From: Solirubrobacterales bacterium
Lineage (GTDB): Bacteria > Actinomycetota > Thermoleophilia > Solirubrobacterales > Solirubrobacteraceae
Assembly: GCA_947474595.1 (NCBI GenBank)
Contig: CANJIV010000007.1
Coordinates: 54,961 to 118,960, forward strand
Direction of reading: 5' to 3'
DNA length: 64,000 nucleotides
Positions 1 to 10,502 of the stretch are shown here, piece by piece. A model generated the notes under the pieces. The model made no database searches and was not told where the DNA came from. It saw only the letters and a program-made list of their open reading frames with translations. Both the position numbers and the translations under genes were made by a program. Numbering within the stretch: the first letter of the stretch is position 1; every line of letters begins with the position of its first letter.

Positions 1-933
1 CGCAACTCGTCGACAGTTCGCGCCATGAACTGGATGGCCAACAGTGGCCGTCTAGCCGGCACCGGCTACTGCAGCATCCTGCCTGTCGATCAAGGTATTG
101 AGCACAGCGCTGGAGCGAGCTTCGCGCCCAACCCGATCTACTTTGACCCGGCCAACATCGTCGAATTGGCGATCGAAGGCGGCTGCAACGCCGTCGCCTC
201 AACTGTCGGCGTTCTCGGTGCAGTCAGCCGCCGTTACGCACACAAGATTCCCTTCATCGTCAAGCTCAACCACAACGAGCTGATGACCTACCCCAATGGA
301 GCCGACCAGATCATGTTCGCCAGCGTGCAGCGCGCTTGGGACATGGGAGCGGTAGCCGTCGGGGCAACTATCTACTTCGGCAGCGAAGAGAGTGACCGCC
401 AGATCGTCGAAGTGGCCGCCGCCTTCGAAGAGGCCCATCGCTTGGGGATGTTCACGGTCCTCTGGTGCTATCTGCGCAACCCGGCCTTCAAGGCGGACAA
501 GGACTACCACGTCGCTGCTGACCTGACCGGGCAGGCCAACCACCTCGGCGTCACGATCCAAGCCGACATCATCAAGCAGAAGCTGCCAGAGAACAATGGT
601 GGCTTCCTGGCTCTCAACAAGGATGGCGCGTCTTACGGGAAGTTCAGCCCACTGATGTACGACGAGCTCAGCACAGACCACCCGGTCGACCTCTGCCGAT
701 ATCAAGTAATTAACTGCTATCTCGGTCGCAGCGGACTGATCAATAGCGGCGGCGCCTCCTCTGGCGCGACCGATCTCGCCGAGGCCGTGCGTACTGCGGT
801 CATCAACAAGCGGGCGGGCGGGACCGGGTTGATTAGTGGCCGCAAGGCCTTCCAGCGGCCGATGGCTGAAGGGATCGAGCTGCTCAATGCGATCCAAGAT
901 GTCTACAAATCGTCAGATGTGACTGTCGCCTAA
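1..933 (+). CDS. fbaB: Class I fructose-bisphosphate aldolase, 5' truncated by window edge
   Basis: This glycolytic/gluconeogenic enzyme interconverts fructose 1,6-bisphosphate with dihydroxyacetone phosphate and glyceraldehyde 3-phosphate by a Schiff-base mechanism. The protein closely follows E. coli FbaB as I recall it: [55 protein letters not shown] and [18 protein letters not shown] occur in order. An ATG lies at 25, but the frame is open to base 1 and about 45-50 N-terminal residues of the family are missing, so the true start is outside the window and the ATG is internal. The C-terminus is complete. The next gene starts 140 bp downstream on the same strand behind its own putative promoter. 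Confidence 0.93.
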   Translation, partial: RNSSTVRAMNWMANSGRLAGTGYCSILPVDQGIEHSAGASFAPNPIYFDPANIVELAIEGGCNAVASTVGVLGAVSRRYAHKIPFIVKLNHNELMTYPNGADQIMFASVQRAWDMGAVAVGATIYFGSEESDRQIVEVAAAFEEAHRLGMFTVLWCYLRNPAFKADKDYHVAADLTGQANHLGVTIQADIIKQKLPENNGGFLALNKDGASYGKFSPLMYDELSTDHPVDLCRYQVINCYLGRSGLINSGGASSGATDLAEAVRTAVINKRAGGTGLISGRKAFQRPMAEGIELLNAIQDVYKSSDVTVA

Positions 934-974
934 GGCGGCGGGCGTAGGGTCAGGTTGAGGTCGTACTGGTTTGA

Positions 975-988
975 GCGTCAAATGACGC
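975..988. repeat. 14-bp inverted repeat (GCGTCA-aa-TGACGC)
   Basis: A perfect 6-bp inverted repeat with a 2-bp centre lies in the gap between the aldolase and the thermonuclease gene. Its size suits a dimeric operator better than an RNA hairpin. No regulator can be assigned and the match could be chance. Confidence 0.3.
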
Positions 989-1061
989 GCCAGCTGCAAC
1001 GTGCGGGCGCAAGACCTACTCCGCCATAGGGCCTTTTGACAACAAGCAACCGACCTGGCTG

Positions 1062-1067
1062 TAGCGT
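1062..1067 (+). promoter_or_regulatory. -10-like TAGCGT, 8 nt before thermonuclease ATG
   Basis: The hexamer sits so close to the ATG at 1076 that transcription would start at or next to the start codon. A TTGACA lies at 1036-1041, 20 bp upstream, which is a long but possible spacer. Confidence 0.45.
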
Positions 1068-1075
1068 CTTGGGTC

Positions 1076-1609
1076 ATGAAGTGGACAGCGGCATCTCTTT
1101 GGATCATCGCCTTTGCCGTGCTTGCCATCTTGGGCACTGTTGGAATTAAGGCCCTGGCCGGTGGTGATGGTCGCGGCTCTGGGTTCAGCACTGCCCCTGG
1201 AAGCAGCTTGCTGACGAAGGTCACTCGTGTCGTAGACGGCGACACGATTGTGGTCGAGATCGGCGGTTCAGAAGAGAAGGTTCGCTATATCGGGATCGAT
1301 ACGCCCGAAACCAAGAAGCCCAACACACCGGTGCAGTGCTTCGGGAAGGCCGCCAGCCGTGAAAACGAGCGGCTAGTGGCAGACAAACCCGTCCGATTGG
1401 TCTTTGATGCCGAGCCGAGGGACCGATACGGCCGCCTTCTTGCCTATGTCTATCGATCAAGCGATGACCTCTTTGTCAACTCAGAACTCGTCCGCATGGG
1501 CTTTGCAAAAGAGCTCACATTCCCCCCAAACGTCCGATTTAAAGATCTCTTCTCTAGGCTCGTAAATGCTGCAAAGAGCAGCGGTATTGGCCTTTGGGGT
1601 CAGTGTTGA
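1076..1609 (+). CDS. Membrane-anchored or secreted thermonuclease (SNase family)
   Basis: The 177-residue protein has one hydrophobic N-terminal segment (about residues 5-28; uncleaved anchor or signal peptide) followed by a staphylococcal-nuclease OB-fold. The calcium and catalytic positions are visible: VVDGDTI (residues 52-58), RYIGIDTPE (R70, D75, E78) and DRYGR with R120, which correspond to Arg35, Asp40, Glu43 and Arg87 of the Staphylococcus enzyme. It should hydrolyse DNA or RNA 5'-phosphodiester bonds outside the membrane. The active site looks intact. No Shine-Dalgarno is seen; a -10-like hexamer lies 8 nt upstream. A small membrane protein gene follows after 4 nt and is probably co-transcribed. 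Confidence 0.88.
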   Translation: MKWTAASLWIIAFAVLAILGTVGIKALAGGDGRGSGFSTAPGSSLLTKVTRVVDGDTIVVEIGGSEEKVRYIGIDTPETKKPNTPVQCFGKAASRENERLVADKPVRLVFDAEPRDRYGRLLAYVYRSSDDLFVNSELVRMGFAKELTFPPNVRFKDLFSRLVNAAKSSGIGLWGQC

Positions 1610-1613
1610 GCAG

Positions 1614-1925
1614 ATGTCAAGCGGTCGACTAGCGGCCGATCAAACCCCTTCCGCTCCTCAAGCGCTGATAGAGTCAGTCCAGCTTATGCGTATGCGTCAG
1701 AGCATCGCTCAGCTTGAAAGGGCGTTTGTCGAAGAGGTCGCGCTTGACCGGACGCGCCGTGAAAAGCTCAGTGAAACCGCCGAAAAGCGGACAAGACGTC
1801 GGGCGATCCACAAGACCCACCAAAACGGATCGCTGCGTTTTGTCGCGCTCATATTCGCCATCATCGCGACTGCAGTGATAGTCACGATCACGATGTTCGA
1901 AGTGCTCTTTCTCGTCTTAGGCTAA
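1614..1925 (+). CDS. Small C-terminally anchored coiled-coil protein, unknown function
   Basis: This 103-residue protein has a charged helical stretch (about residues 25-70, with SIAQLERAFVEEVALDRTRREK) and one C-terminal membrane segment (about 75-100, rich in I, V, F and L). I chose the ATG at 1614, 4 nt after the nuclease stop; an in-frame upstream TTG at 1566 would overlap the nuclease gene. It is probably the second gene of a two-gene operon. I do not recognise the family. The tail-anchored topology leaves the helical part in the cytoplasm if the basic residues just before the membrane segment stay inside. Confidence 0.6.
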   Translation: MSSGRLAADQTPSAPQALIESVQLMRMRQSIAQLERAFVEEVALDRTRREKLSETAEKRTRRRAIHKTHQNGSLRFVALIFAIIATAVIVTITMFEVLFLVLG

Positions 1926-1980
1926 ATAGCCGCTATCCGGGTAGCGCTGCTGAGCGGCGGCGGCGGTGGCACGCAGGTGG

Positions 1981-2223
1981 CTAGCTACGGCGAATGTTGA
2001 TCTTGCCTAGAGCTTCCTCGACGTCTGCCCTAACCTTGGCATTCGGGGGCTCCAGCATCTGTTCGTCATCGATCTCGTGTGGCGCCTCGGTTCGCACCAC
2101 GGAGATCTCAAGGGGTGCTGAGATCCCGATCCGGACTTGGCCGCCAGCTATAGAGAGCACGGTGATTTCAACGTCATCGCCGATTTTTATGCTCTGCTTG
2201 GATTTTCGTGTCAGGACGAGCAT
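1981..2223 (-). CDS. csrA: Carbon storage / translational regulator CsrA
   Basis: CsrA is a small dimeric RNA-binding protein that recognises GGA-containing loops near ribosome binding sites. The 80-residue sequence opens with [20 protein letters not shown] and continues [13 protein letters not shown], the typical beta-strand core with the RNA-contacting Leu4/Arg6 region. The C-terminal extension (residues 48-80) is somewhat long. The ATG at 2221-2223 is preceded by GGAAGG, a genuine Shine-Dalgarno, which is uncommon in this window. Longer in-frame starts upstream are rejected because CsrA begins at MLVL. No flagellar gene is nearby, although csrA often sits with flagellar genes; here it opposes an RGG-box protein. 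Confidence 0.93.
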   Translation of the reverse strand: MLVLTRKSKQSIKIGDDVEITVLSIAGGQVRIGISAPLEISVVRTEAPHEIDDEQMLEPPNAKVRADVEEALGKINIRRS

Positions 2224-2380
2224 TAGCTTTGCAGCCTTCCGGCGACTTAAAATAAGCAGCGACTCTGGCCAGAAGGCTAAAGACGGCTGCGGCGGCAACG
2301 CTGCGGCATGGCGAGCAAAGGCCCTCGGCGGGGGTCGCGATGGGTTGATTGAGGGCTTTCCGCTAGGCTCCCGCGCGCTT

Positions 2381-2989
2381 ATGACACGACGATCGCTGCG
2401 ACCGCAGCTCAACCAAATTCGCTCCTGGGTCCGAGAGGGCCGCACGGATGCATGGATCGCCCACAAGCTGGATGCGACCGTTCAACAGATCGCAGCTTTT
2501 AAGATCGAGAACGAGCTCGCCCCTCCCGGCGTGGACGACAACGGATCAACTATCGACCCCGGAGACGAGATTGATCTCCGGGCTGAAGACGACGCCCTAG
2601 TGGCTGTCGAACTTGAGAAGGCCGAAGCCGAGAAAGCCGAAGCCGACAAACTCGAAGCTGAGCGCGTAGAAGCTGAACGCCTAGAAGCTGAGCGCGTAGA
2701 AGCTGAGCGCGCACAGGCCGCCGAAGAAAACGACGAAGATGAGGATGACAAGCCCAAGCGCCGCCGTGGTGGGCGCGGAGGACGTGGGCGCCGCAAGGCT
2801 GGTCCGCGTGCCTTTGAGGGCACCTTTGACCACGGCGAGGAGGGTTATGGCCTCTGGCTAGACCCAGACGTCGCCGAGGATCCCATCTACGCAGAGCATT
2901 GGGCAGGTCACCGACAGGTGGAAGTCACGGTCGAAGAGGATCAGATCGTGATTCGCCGTGCCGGCGGAACGGTTGACGAGACAAGTTAG
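2381..2989 (+). CDS. HTH / acidic coiled-coil / RGG-box protein, unknown function
   Basis: This 202-residue protein has four visible parts. Residues 5-45 look like a small helix-turn-helix ([20 protein letters not shown]). Residues 67-125 are an acidic helical region built on EAER pentads. Residues 126-143 are a basic Gly/Arg stretch ([14 protein letters not shown]) like an RGG RNA-binding box. Residues 144-202 form a compact, possibly beta-rich domain ([18 protein letters not shown]). The frame is open much further upstream (to 1994) but that region overlaps csrA on the other strand. The ATG at 2381 lies 11 nt after TAGGCT. The function is unknown; nucleic-acid binding is inferred from the RGG box and HTH. 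Confidence 0.7.
   Translation: MTRRSLRPQLNQIRSWVREGRTDAWIAHKLDATVQQIAAFKIENELAPPGVDDNGSTIDPGDEIDLRAEDDALVAVELEKAEAEKAEADKLEAERVEAERLEAERVEAERAQAAEENDEDEDDKPKRRRGGRGGRGRRKAGPRAFEGTFDHGEEGYGLWLDPDVAEDPIYAEHWAGHRQVEVTVEEDQIVIRRAGGTVDETS
2651..2710 (+). repeat. Four 15-bp tandem repeats encoding EAER pentads
   Basis: Units at 2651-2665, 2666-2680, 2681-2695 and 2696-2710 have the pattern [cg]t[ac]GAAGCTGA[ag]CGC. They encode the pentads of the acidic coiled coil and may vary in copy number between strains. Confidence 0.8.
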
Positions 2990-3303
2990 ATTCGTCGGCC
3001 GCCCGCATAATCGGCCGCTTCGCGTGCGTAGCGGCCGAAAGCGACCTCAGCGACCGTCGCCGTGTCCCAGGCTCGTGGATCCTCGGGAGCGGTGGCGATC
3101 GCTAGGTCTAAGCACCAATCGGTGCGTTCGCGCGTGTAAAGCGCCGCTAGCTCATCGACGCTAAAAGCTCCACCGAGTCGGCGGCGTAGCTCACTGATAA
3201 CCGCGTCAATGACGCGCTCTAGGGCTGGAAGGTCGGCCGGATCGGCTCGAGCCAGACGCCGTCGCCCCTCTTCCCACTCATAAAAGACGTTCTCGATTGT
3301 CAT
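2986..3303 (-). CDS. Conserved-looking 105-aa acidic helical protein, unknown function
   Basis: The protein (MTIENVFYEWEEGRRRL...) is predicted helical with many Arg, Asp and Glu, and has no membrane segment or signal peptide. Codon use and composition resemble the neighbours. The start is supported by TAGCGT at 3313-3318, 9 nt upstream, as at many other starts here. Its 3' end overlaps the RGG-protein gene by 4 nt in convergent orientation (stops TAA and TAG share bases). I do not recognise a domain. It is probably a real gene because the frame fills the gap between two supported genes. Confidence 0.6.
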   Translation of the reverse strand: MTIENVFYEWEEGRRRLARADPADLPALERVIDAVISELRRRLGGAFSVDELAALYTRERTDWCLDLAIATAPEDPRAWDTATVAEVAFGRYAREAADYAGGRRI

Positions 3304-3369
3304 CGACGCGCCACGCTAGCAGCGTTGAGCACGACGCCCCCACAAAGAGTCAGGCGCCGCCCTGCGCGC

Positions 3370-3738
3370 TTAATTCGAGGGAGAGGCAGTTGCGTAAGCG
3401 CGCTCGCCTGGGCGCACCATCCCAAGAGCCCTCGCTCCACCCTCAAGCGTGGCGGAATTTGTCAGCTCTGCACGCTTTTTGAGCAACAGCTTGTGGTCGG
3501 CCTCAAGCCTTGCCACCTCTGCCTTGCGCTTACCCGACTCATCCAGAGTAGACCAGTAAGAACGCAGCGGGCTGATGTAGGTGAGAACGATTACAGCTAT
3601 TACGACGAGCAAGGCGATCCTTCCTAGTCGATCCCAGCGAACTGCGCCGCTGGACCTAGGGCCTGTCGAGCTGCCGGACTTAGAACGCCCGGCAGGGCGC
3701 CTTGGAGCTGCTCGGGATGCCGATCGGGCCGATGCCAT
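3370..3738 (-). CDS. ftsB: Septum formation initiator, FtsB/DivIC family
   Basis: FtsB/DivIC is a bitopic divisome protein that pairs with FtsL and FtsQ/DivIB. The 122-residue protein has a basic N-terminus, one membrane helix (RIALLVVIAVIVLTYISPL) and a periplasm-side coiled coil (about residues 65-100, LDESGKRKAEVARLEADHKLLLKKRAEL), ending in a short conserved-looking region ARALGMVRPGE. Position immediately downstream of eno is typical for the family in Actinobacteria. I prefer the ATG at 3738 (AAGGG upstream) to an in-frame TTG at 3786, which would overlap the palindrome at 3781-3798. Confidence 0.85.
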   Translation of the reverse strand: MASARSASRAAPRRPAGRSKSGSSTGPRSSGAVRWDRLGRIALLVVIAVIVLTYISPLRSYWSTLDESGKRKAEVARLEADHKLLLKKRAELTNSATLEGGARALGMVRPGERAYATASPSN

Positions 3739-3780
3739 ACGTGCTTGAACCCTTCGTTCGACGGCCGTTCTCTCCTTCCT

Positions 3781-3798
3781 GCGCAAGATATCTTGCGC
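3781..3798. repeat. Perfect 18-bp palindrome between eno and ftsB
   Basis: GCGCAAGATATCTTGCGC is fully self-complementary and, on the ftsB strand, is followed at once by AGGAAGGAG. As RNA it would fold into a 7-bp stem with an ATAT tetraloop in the eno-ftsB intergenic transcript. It could be an operator, a processing site or an attenuator. Confidence 0.75.
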
Positions 3799-3820
3799 AG
3801 CGCCTGCTAGCGCGAGAGAA

Positions 3821-5898
<2,078 letters not shown>

Positions 5899-5924
5899 GC
5901 CCTCAAGAGTAGATGGAGAGAGGC

Positions 5925-7085
5925 TTACCGCGGCGTCGTGGTAGCTGTCGGAGCTGTCGACTTGCTCTTCTTAGGCTTCGGTGCGTTGTTGCAGCTCTCC
6001 ACGATGTAACCGGTGCGACACTCTGTTACGGCCTTCCACTTCTTCTGGAAGCTCTTAACGAATGTGTCCAAAGCCTTCTGCTCGTTTTGAGATTTGAGAA
6101 GCTGCTTGATTGAAGGAGTCGCCTCGGCCAGAGTCTGTTGCGTCATTGGGGTGACCTTCTCGACCTTGAAGACGTAGTAACCGAACGAAGTCTTGACAGG
6201 GCCAGTTATGACCCCTTCTTGCGCAGCAAAGGCAGCTTCATCTAGGGCCTTCTCCTGCTGACCCTTCTGAACGCCATCGAGCTTGCCCCCAGAGTTCTTG
6301 GTGGCGTCGTCGATAGAGAACTCTTTCGCGACCGACGCGAAGCTTTGACCGGCCTCGAGGGCTGCCTTGGCCGCATTAGCTTGAGCTTCAGTCTTAGTCT
6401 GGATGATCAGAAGATCGCGCTGCTCGGCCTGGGCGAATTGAGACTTGTTCTTTTCGTAGTAAGCCGAGATTTGTGCGGGCGTCGCCGTCCCCTTGCCCTT
6501 GATGATCTTTGTGCGGATCTTGTTCGATAGGGCATCGATCTTGACACGCAACAGAAGGTCCTTCTCGGTCATGCCTGAGCTCTTGAGGAACTTCTGGTAG
6601 TCGGCTTCCTTAGGAAACGACTGCTTCTTTTGTGTTGTGAACTGCTTCAAGACCTCTTTGTCGGTGATTGTGACGCCGAGCTCTTTGGCCTGTGCCTCAA
6701 TCCACTCAGACGAGATTAGGAATGACATCACCTGATTCTTATAGTTCTCGTACTCGGCCTTGCAGGCCGTCTTGTACTTAGCAGCGTTCGGCTTAGGCTG
6801 ACCAACGGCCGTTGGAGGAGCAGCCTTCTGCTTGGCAGCGATACAGACCTTATAGTCGGGAGCGTCGGGGACGGTGATTTTAGTGGTCTTTGCATTCTGG
6901 GCTTGGGCCTGTACGGCCTGAGCTGCAACTACCATCCACCGGTCGAAATCGGCCTTGGAGATCGTGCTGTCCTTGACGCGGGCCACAGCGTTGCCGGGAA
7001 TGCTGTCTCCACCGCAGGCAGAGAGGGCAACGGAGGCAAGAAAAATGGCGCCTAGCGCCGGAACGATGCGGGATATGCTTGTCAT
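5925..7085 (-). CDS. Parvulin-type peptidyl-prolyl isomerase lipoprotein (PrsA/SurA-like)
   Basis: This extracytoplasmic folding factor catalyses cis-trans isomerisation of prolyl bonds. The 386-residue precursor has a lipoprotein signal with lipobox LSAC (Cys24), a SurA-like N-terminal helical domain (residues 30-210) and a parvulin domain (about 217-315) with AEQRDLLIIQT, FASVAKEFSIDDATKNSGGKL and FGYYVFKVEKV. A Ser/Thr/Lys-rich tail follows. An insert of Ala/Gln/Lys-rich sequence lies at about 75-100. TAGAAT at 7095-7100, 9 nt before the ATG, is among the best -10 matches in the window. Confidence 0.88.
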   Translation of the reverse strand: MTSISRIVPALGAIFLASVALSACGGDSIPGNAVARVKDSTISKADFDRWMVVAAQAVQAQAQNAKTTKITVPDAPDYKVCIAAKQKAAPPTAVGQPKPNAAKYKTACKAEYENYKNQVMSFLISSEWIEAQAKELGVTITDKEVLKQFTTQKKQSFPKEADYQKFLKSSGMTEKDLLLRVKIDALSNKIRTKIIKGKGTATPAQISAYYEKNKSQFAQAEQRDLLIIQTKTEAQANAAKAALEAGQSFASVAKEFSIDDATKNSGGKLDGVQKGQQEKALDEAAFAAQEGVITGPVKTSFGYYVFKVEKVTPMTQQTLAEATPSIKQLLKSQNEQKALDTFVKSFQKKWKAVTECRTGYIVESCNNAPKPKKSKSTAPTATTTPR

Positions 7086-7094
7086 CTGAAAACG

Positions 7095-7100
7095 ATTCTA
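7095..7100 (-). promoter_or_regulatory. -10-like TAGAAT, 9 nt before the isomerase ATG
   Basis: Near-consensus -10 placed so that the transcript would begin at the start codon (ATG at 7083-7085). No convincing -35 was seen. Confidence 0.55.
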
Positions 7101-7133
7101 CAGAACGGCCGCTGGGTTTGCGCCAGAGCCGAT

Positions 7134-10100
7134 CTAAGCGGCTTCGCGCTTAACGGCTAGGAGCACATCGGCGGCGCGCACGACCGCGGGGAACCGTTGC
7201 GCTGGGTCGTCAGGGACCCGCATCGACAGCTGCGAGCGCCCGGACTCATAGAGCGCCCCTGGTATCTCCTCCCTGATCCGCTTAGCGCCAACCGAAGTTA
7301 GCTCCACAGGCGTGACCGCCAAGCGGCCGCCCTTGAACGTCACCGTACGGGCGCCGGCCTCACCCAGCTTAATCCGTGCGATCTGTAGATCTAAGAGATT
7401 TGTGACTGCAATTGGTGGCGGTCCAAAGCGGTCATTTAACTCTTCGCGTAGGAGTTGGAGATCTGCCACCTCGCGGGCGCCGGCGACTCGGCGGTGGACA
7501 TCAATTTTGGCCTCTTCATAGGGAATGTAATCGGCCGGCACATAGGCGTCAACGTTGACGTCGAGGCGTACGGGCTCGGGTAGTTCCTCATCCTCTTGCC
7601 CCTCCTGCTCTGCGCCTAGTCGAGCGACCTCCTCGTCGAGCATGCGCAGGTAAAGCTCAAATCCCAACGCCGCCACGTGCCCGGACTGTTCGTCGCCGAG
7701 CAGGTTGCCAGCGCCGCGGATTTCAAGATCGCGCAGCGCAATCTTCACGCCGGCGCCGAGTTCGGTGTAGTCAGAGAGCGCCGTCAGCCGCGTCGCCGCG
7801 TCGGGTGTTAGTGCTGCTGCGGAGGGGTAGAGCATGTAGCTATAAGCGCGCTCGCGACTGCGTCCGACGCGCCCACGGATCTGGTAGAGCTGAGCAAGGC
7901 CAAAGACGTCAGCGCGCTCAACTATCAGTGTGTTTGCCTGAGGAATATCTATCCCGGACTCAATGATGCTCGTGCAGACCAAGACGTCCGCTTCGCCTCG
8001 TAAGAAAGTCAACATCCGCTCTTCGAGCTCTTTTTCGTCGAGCTGACCGTGAGCGACGATGAATGTGTGATCGGGACAGAGGCCGCGAAGGCGAGCCGCC
8101 GTCTCGTCAATTGTGTCGACGCGGTTGTGGAGAAAGAACGCCTGGCCTTTGCGATCGCGCTCGCGCTCAAGCGCCTGCTTGACCAAAGCCTCGTCGTATT
8201 CGCCGACGTAGGTGCGCACAGGACGTCGGCCGAGTGGCGGAGTCTCAATTAAGGAGAAGTCGCGGATCCCGGCGAGCGAGATCTGCAAAGTGCGAGGGAT
8301 TGGTGTTGCAGACATCGCTATTACGTCGACCCGGAGCTTGAGCTGGCGCAAGAGGTCCTTCTGCTTGACGCCGAAGCGCTGCTCTTCGTCGACGATCAAC
8401 AGTCCAAGGTCTTTGGGACGGACGTCGCTGGAAAGTAGGCGGTGGGTGCCGATCAGGACATCTACTTTGCCCGCAGCAAAGTCGGCGATCGCGGCCTTCT
8501 GTTGCTTGGCTGAGCGGAAGCGCGAAATATGATCGACCGTGAACGGCCAGTCGCGGAAGCGCTCGGAGAACGTGCCAAAGTGTTGCTGGGCAAGGATCGT
8601 AGTTGGAACAAGAATCATTACCTGCTTGCCGTCTGCGCAGGCCTTAAACGCTGCCCTCAGGGCGACCTCCGTCTTGCCGTAGCCAACGTCACCGCAGATC
8701 AGGCGATCCATCGGACGAGGCGCCTCCATGTCAGCCTTGACGTGTTCTATGGCGTCTCGCTGATCGGGGGTCTCGGTGTGAGGAAAGCGACCCTCGAAGT
8801 CACGCTGCCACTCGCCATCAGGCTCGAAGGCGTAGCCGACGCGACGTTTGCGCTCGGCGTAGAGGTTGAGCAACTCACCGGCCAGCTCCTGCGCAGCGCG
8901 GCGCGCACGGCTCTTGATCTGCTCCCAGCGCGCGCCGCCGAGCTTGCTCAGCGGCGGATCATCGCCGGACCCTCCGACATAGCGGGAGATCTTCGACAGT
9001 TGATCAGAGGGGACGAATACCCGATCGTCGCCTTGATACTCGAGATAGAGGTAATCGCGAGTTACTCCGGCAACGGTTTTGGTGTCAAAGCCAGCGAAAC
9101 GGGCGATACCGTGACTTTCGTGGACAACGATGTCACCGGTTCTGAGTTCGGCGAACGAACGTAGAGCACCGGCGCGTGGCCGGGATGGTGTGCCGCGCTT
9201 GGGCCTGACCAGGCGATGGTCGGGAATCACTGCAAGCTTCAACCCTGCAGCGATGAAGCCATCTCGCAGGCGGGCCTGAGCAAAGCTAAGTCCGCCGTCG
9301 TCGCGCAGATGCTCACCCAACCACCCCGGCGTCGAGCGCGCCAGGTTATAGGCAGCGCGCTCTCCGTCGCCATGGTTTGCCCAAGTTACGACAGTTCGAT
9401 AGCCCGACCGCACGAGCTTTTCAAGCTCTGGCTCGGCCTCATTTAGTGACCTCGCCGCCGTGTCGGCTGCTTGGGCGTGAAAGGCGACCGGCTGATCGCG
9501 CAAGACGCTAGTTAGCCTCAGCGGCGAGCGGGCGCCCAACGCGGCATCGATCTCGTCTGGCTTGACATAAAGATGGTGAGCATCAGCGTCATGAAAGGCG
9601 GCGGTGATGTCGTGCCAGAGATCCGCCAACGCGGGAGTGATCTCCTCCTCTGCAGCCAAGATGGTGACCGCAGATTCAGGCACGAGATCAAGAAAGGCTT
9701 TGAAATTTTCGACCGGCAGCAGTTCGGCCACATCGGGCCTTGCATCTACACCTTCGAGCGCCGCCATCTCGGCTAACTCACGTGTCTGGGCATCTAGCTC
9801 CGCAGCAGGAGAGACCTCTACCGCCTCGGTATCGCCCAACGACCGTTGTGAGAAGGTTGAGAACCATCTAAGCGATTCGATCTCGTCGCCGAAGAGATCG
9901 ACGCGCACGGCATTCTCCTCGGTTGCTCCAAAGAGATCAACCAGCCCCCCTCTGACGGCGAACTGTCCGCGGTCTTGGACTTGATCGACGCGCTCATAAC
10001 CAGCGGCCACAAGGTCGGTGGCTAGTTCGTCGATGTCCACGAGATCGCCGACTGCAAGCCGCAGGCCGTGTGGGCGCAACGCCGGATCTGGGACCTTCTC

Positions 10101-10484
10101 CGAAAGGGCAACGGTGCTAACGACCACGACAGGAGCGTCTGGGTCCTTTGGGTCGGCATCAAGCAGTGCGTCTAGCGCGGCCACTCTCAGCCCCACGAGG
10201 TGAGCGGGCGGCGCCAGATGCGATTCATAGGCGACCCCACGGGAGGGGTAGAAGCGCACTGGCCGCGGGTCTAGCCAGACTTTCAAGTCGGCGGCGAGAT
10301 CGCGCGCACCGCGGTCGTCGCCGGCAACGACAAGTGCGGGGCCAGGGGTATCGTTGGCATCAAGTAGTGCGGCGATCAGGTAAGCGCGCAGTGACGGCGA
10401 GACGAAAGCCTCACCCCCGTCGCGAGCAAGCGCGACGACATCATCGTTATCTAAGGCATGCTTGAGGAGTGATCGAAGAGCCAT
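7134..10484 (-). CDS. mfd: Transcription-repair coupling factor Mfd
   Basis: Mfd displaces RNA polymerase stalled at DNA damage and recruits UvrA. The 1116-residue protein has a UvrB-homologous N-terminal region (about 1-350), an RNA-polymerase interaction/CarD-like domain (ELRTGDIVVHESHGIARF, VFVPSDQLSKISRY), a SF2 helicase core with Walker A CGDVGYGKTEVALRAAFKA, DEEQ box LLIVDEEQRFG and motif III SATPIPRTL, and a C-terminal TRCF domain. RecG-like motif VGRSRERAYSYMLYP is present. The length is normal (about 1150). It follows the methyltransferase gene closely and precedes the isomerase gene, which has its own promoter. Confidence 0.97.
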   Translation of the reverse strand: MALRSLLKHALDNDDVVALARDGGEAFVSPSLRAYLIAALLDANDTPGPALVVAGDDRGARDLAADLKVWLDPRPVRFYPSRGVAYESHLAPPAHLVGLRVAALDALLDADPKDPDAPVVVVSTVALSEKVPDPALRPHGLRLAVGDLVDIDELATDLVAAGYERVDQVQDRGQFAVRGGLVDLFGATEENAVRVDLFGDEIESLRWFSTFSQRSLGDTEAVEVSPAAELDAQTRELAEMAALEGVDARPDVAELLPVENFKAFLDLVPESAVTILAAEEEITPALADLWHDITAAFHDADAHHLYVKPDEIDAALGARSPLRLTSVLRDQPVAFHAQAADTAARSLNEAEPELEKLVRSGYRTVVTWANHGDGERAAYNLARSTPGWLGEHLRDDGGLSFAQARLRDGFIAAGLKLAVIPDHRLVRPKRGTPSRPRAGALRSFAELRTGDIVVHESHGIARFAGFDTKTVAGVTRDYLYLEYQGDDRVFVPSDQLSKISRYVGGSGDDPPLSKLGGARWEQIKSRARRAAQELAGELLNLYAERKRRVGYAFEPDGEWQRDFEGRFPHTETPDQRDAIEHVKADMEAPRPMDRLICGDVGYGKTEVALRAAFKACADGKQVMILVPTTILAQQHFGTFSERFRDWPFTVDHISRFRSAKQQKAAIADFAAGKVDVLIGTHRLLSSDVRPKDLGLLIVDEEQRFGVKQKDLLRQLKLRVDVIAMSATPIPRTLQISLAGIRDFSLIETPPLGRRPVRTYVGEYDEALVKQALERERDRKGQAFFLHNRVDTIDETAARLRGLCPDHTFIVAHGQLDEKELEERMLTFLRGEADVLVCTSIIESGIDIPQANTLIVERADVFGLAQLYQIRGRVGRSRERAYSYMLYPSAAALTPDAATRLTALSDYTELGAGVKIALRDLEIRGAGNLLGDEQSGHVAALGFELYLRMLDEEVARLGAEQEGQEDEELPEPVRLDVNVDAYVPADYIPYEEAKIDVHRRVAGAREVADLQLLREELNDRFGPPPIAVTNLLDLQIARIKLGEAGARTVTFKGGRLAVTPVELTSVGAKRIREEIPGALYESGRSQLSMRVPDDPAQRFPAVVRAADVLLAVKREAA

Positions 10485-10502
10485 GAGGTTCGTGGGACCT
10501 AC

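Noticed and set aside
199..897. 232-aa minus-strand ORF opposite the aldolase
   Set aside because: It is a codon-shadow of fbaB; the plus-strand protein matches the whole family.
1994..2380. N-terminal extension of the RGG protein over csrA
   Set aside because: The extension is the antisense of csrA, and the ATG at 2381 has a -10-like element; the extension has no domain.
3739..3786. TTG start for ftsB giving 16 extra residues
   Set aside because: It would overlap the palindrome and lacks a suitable ribosome site; the ATG at 3738 is better placed.
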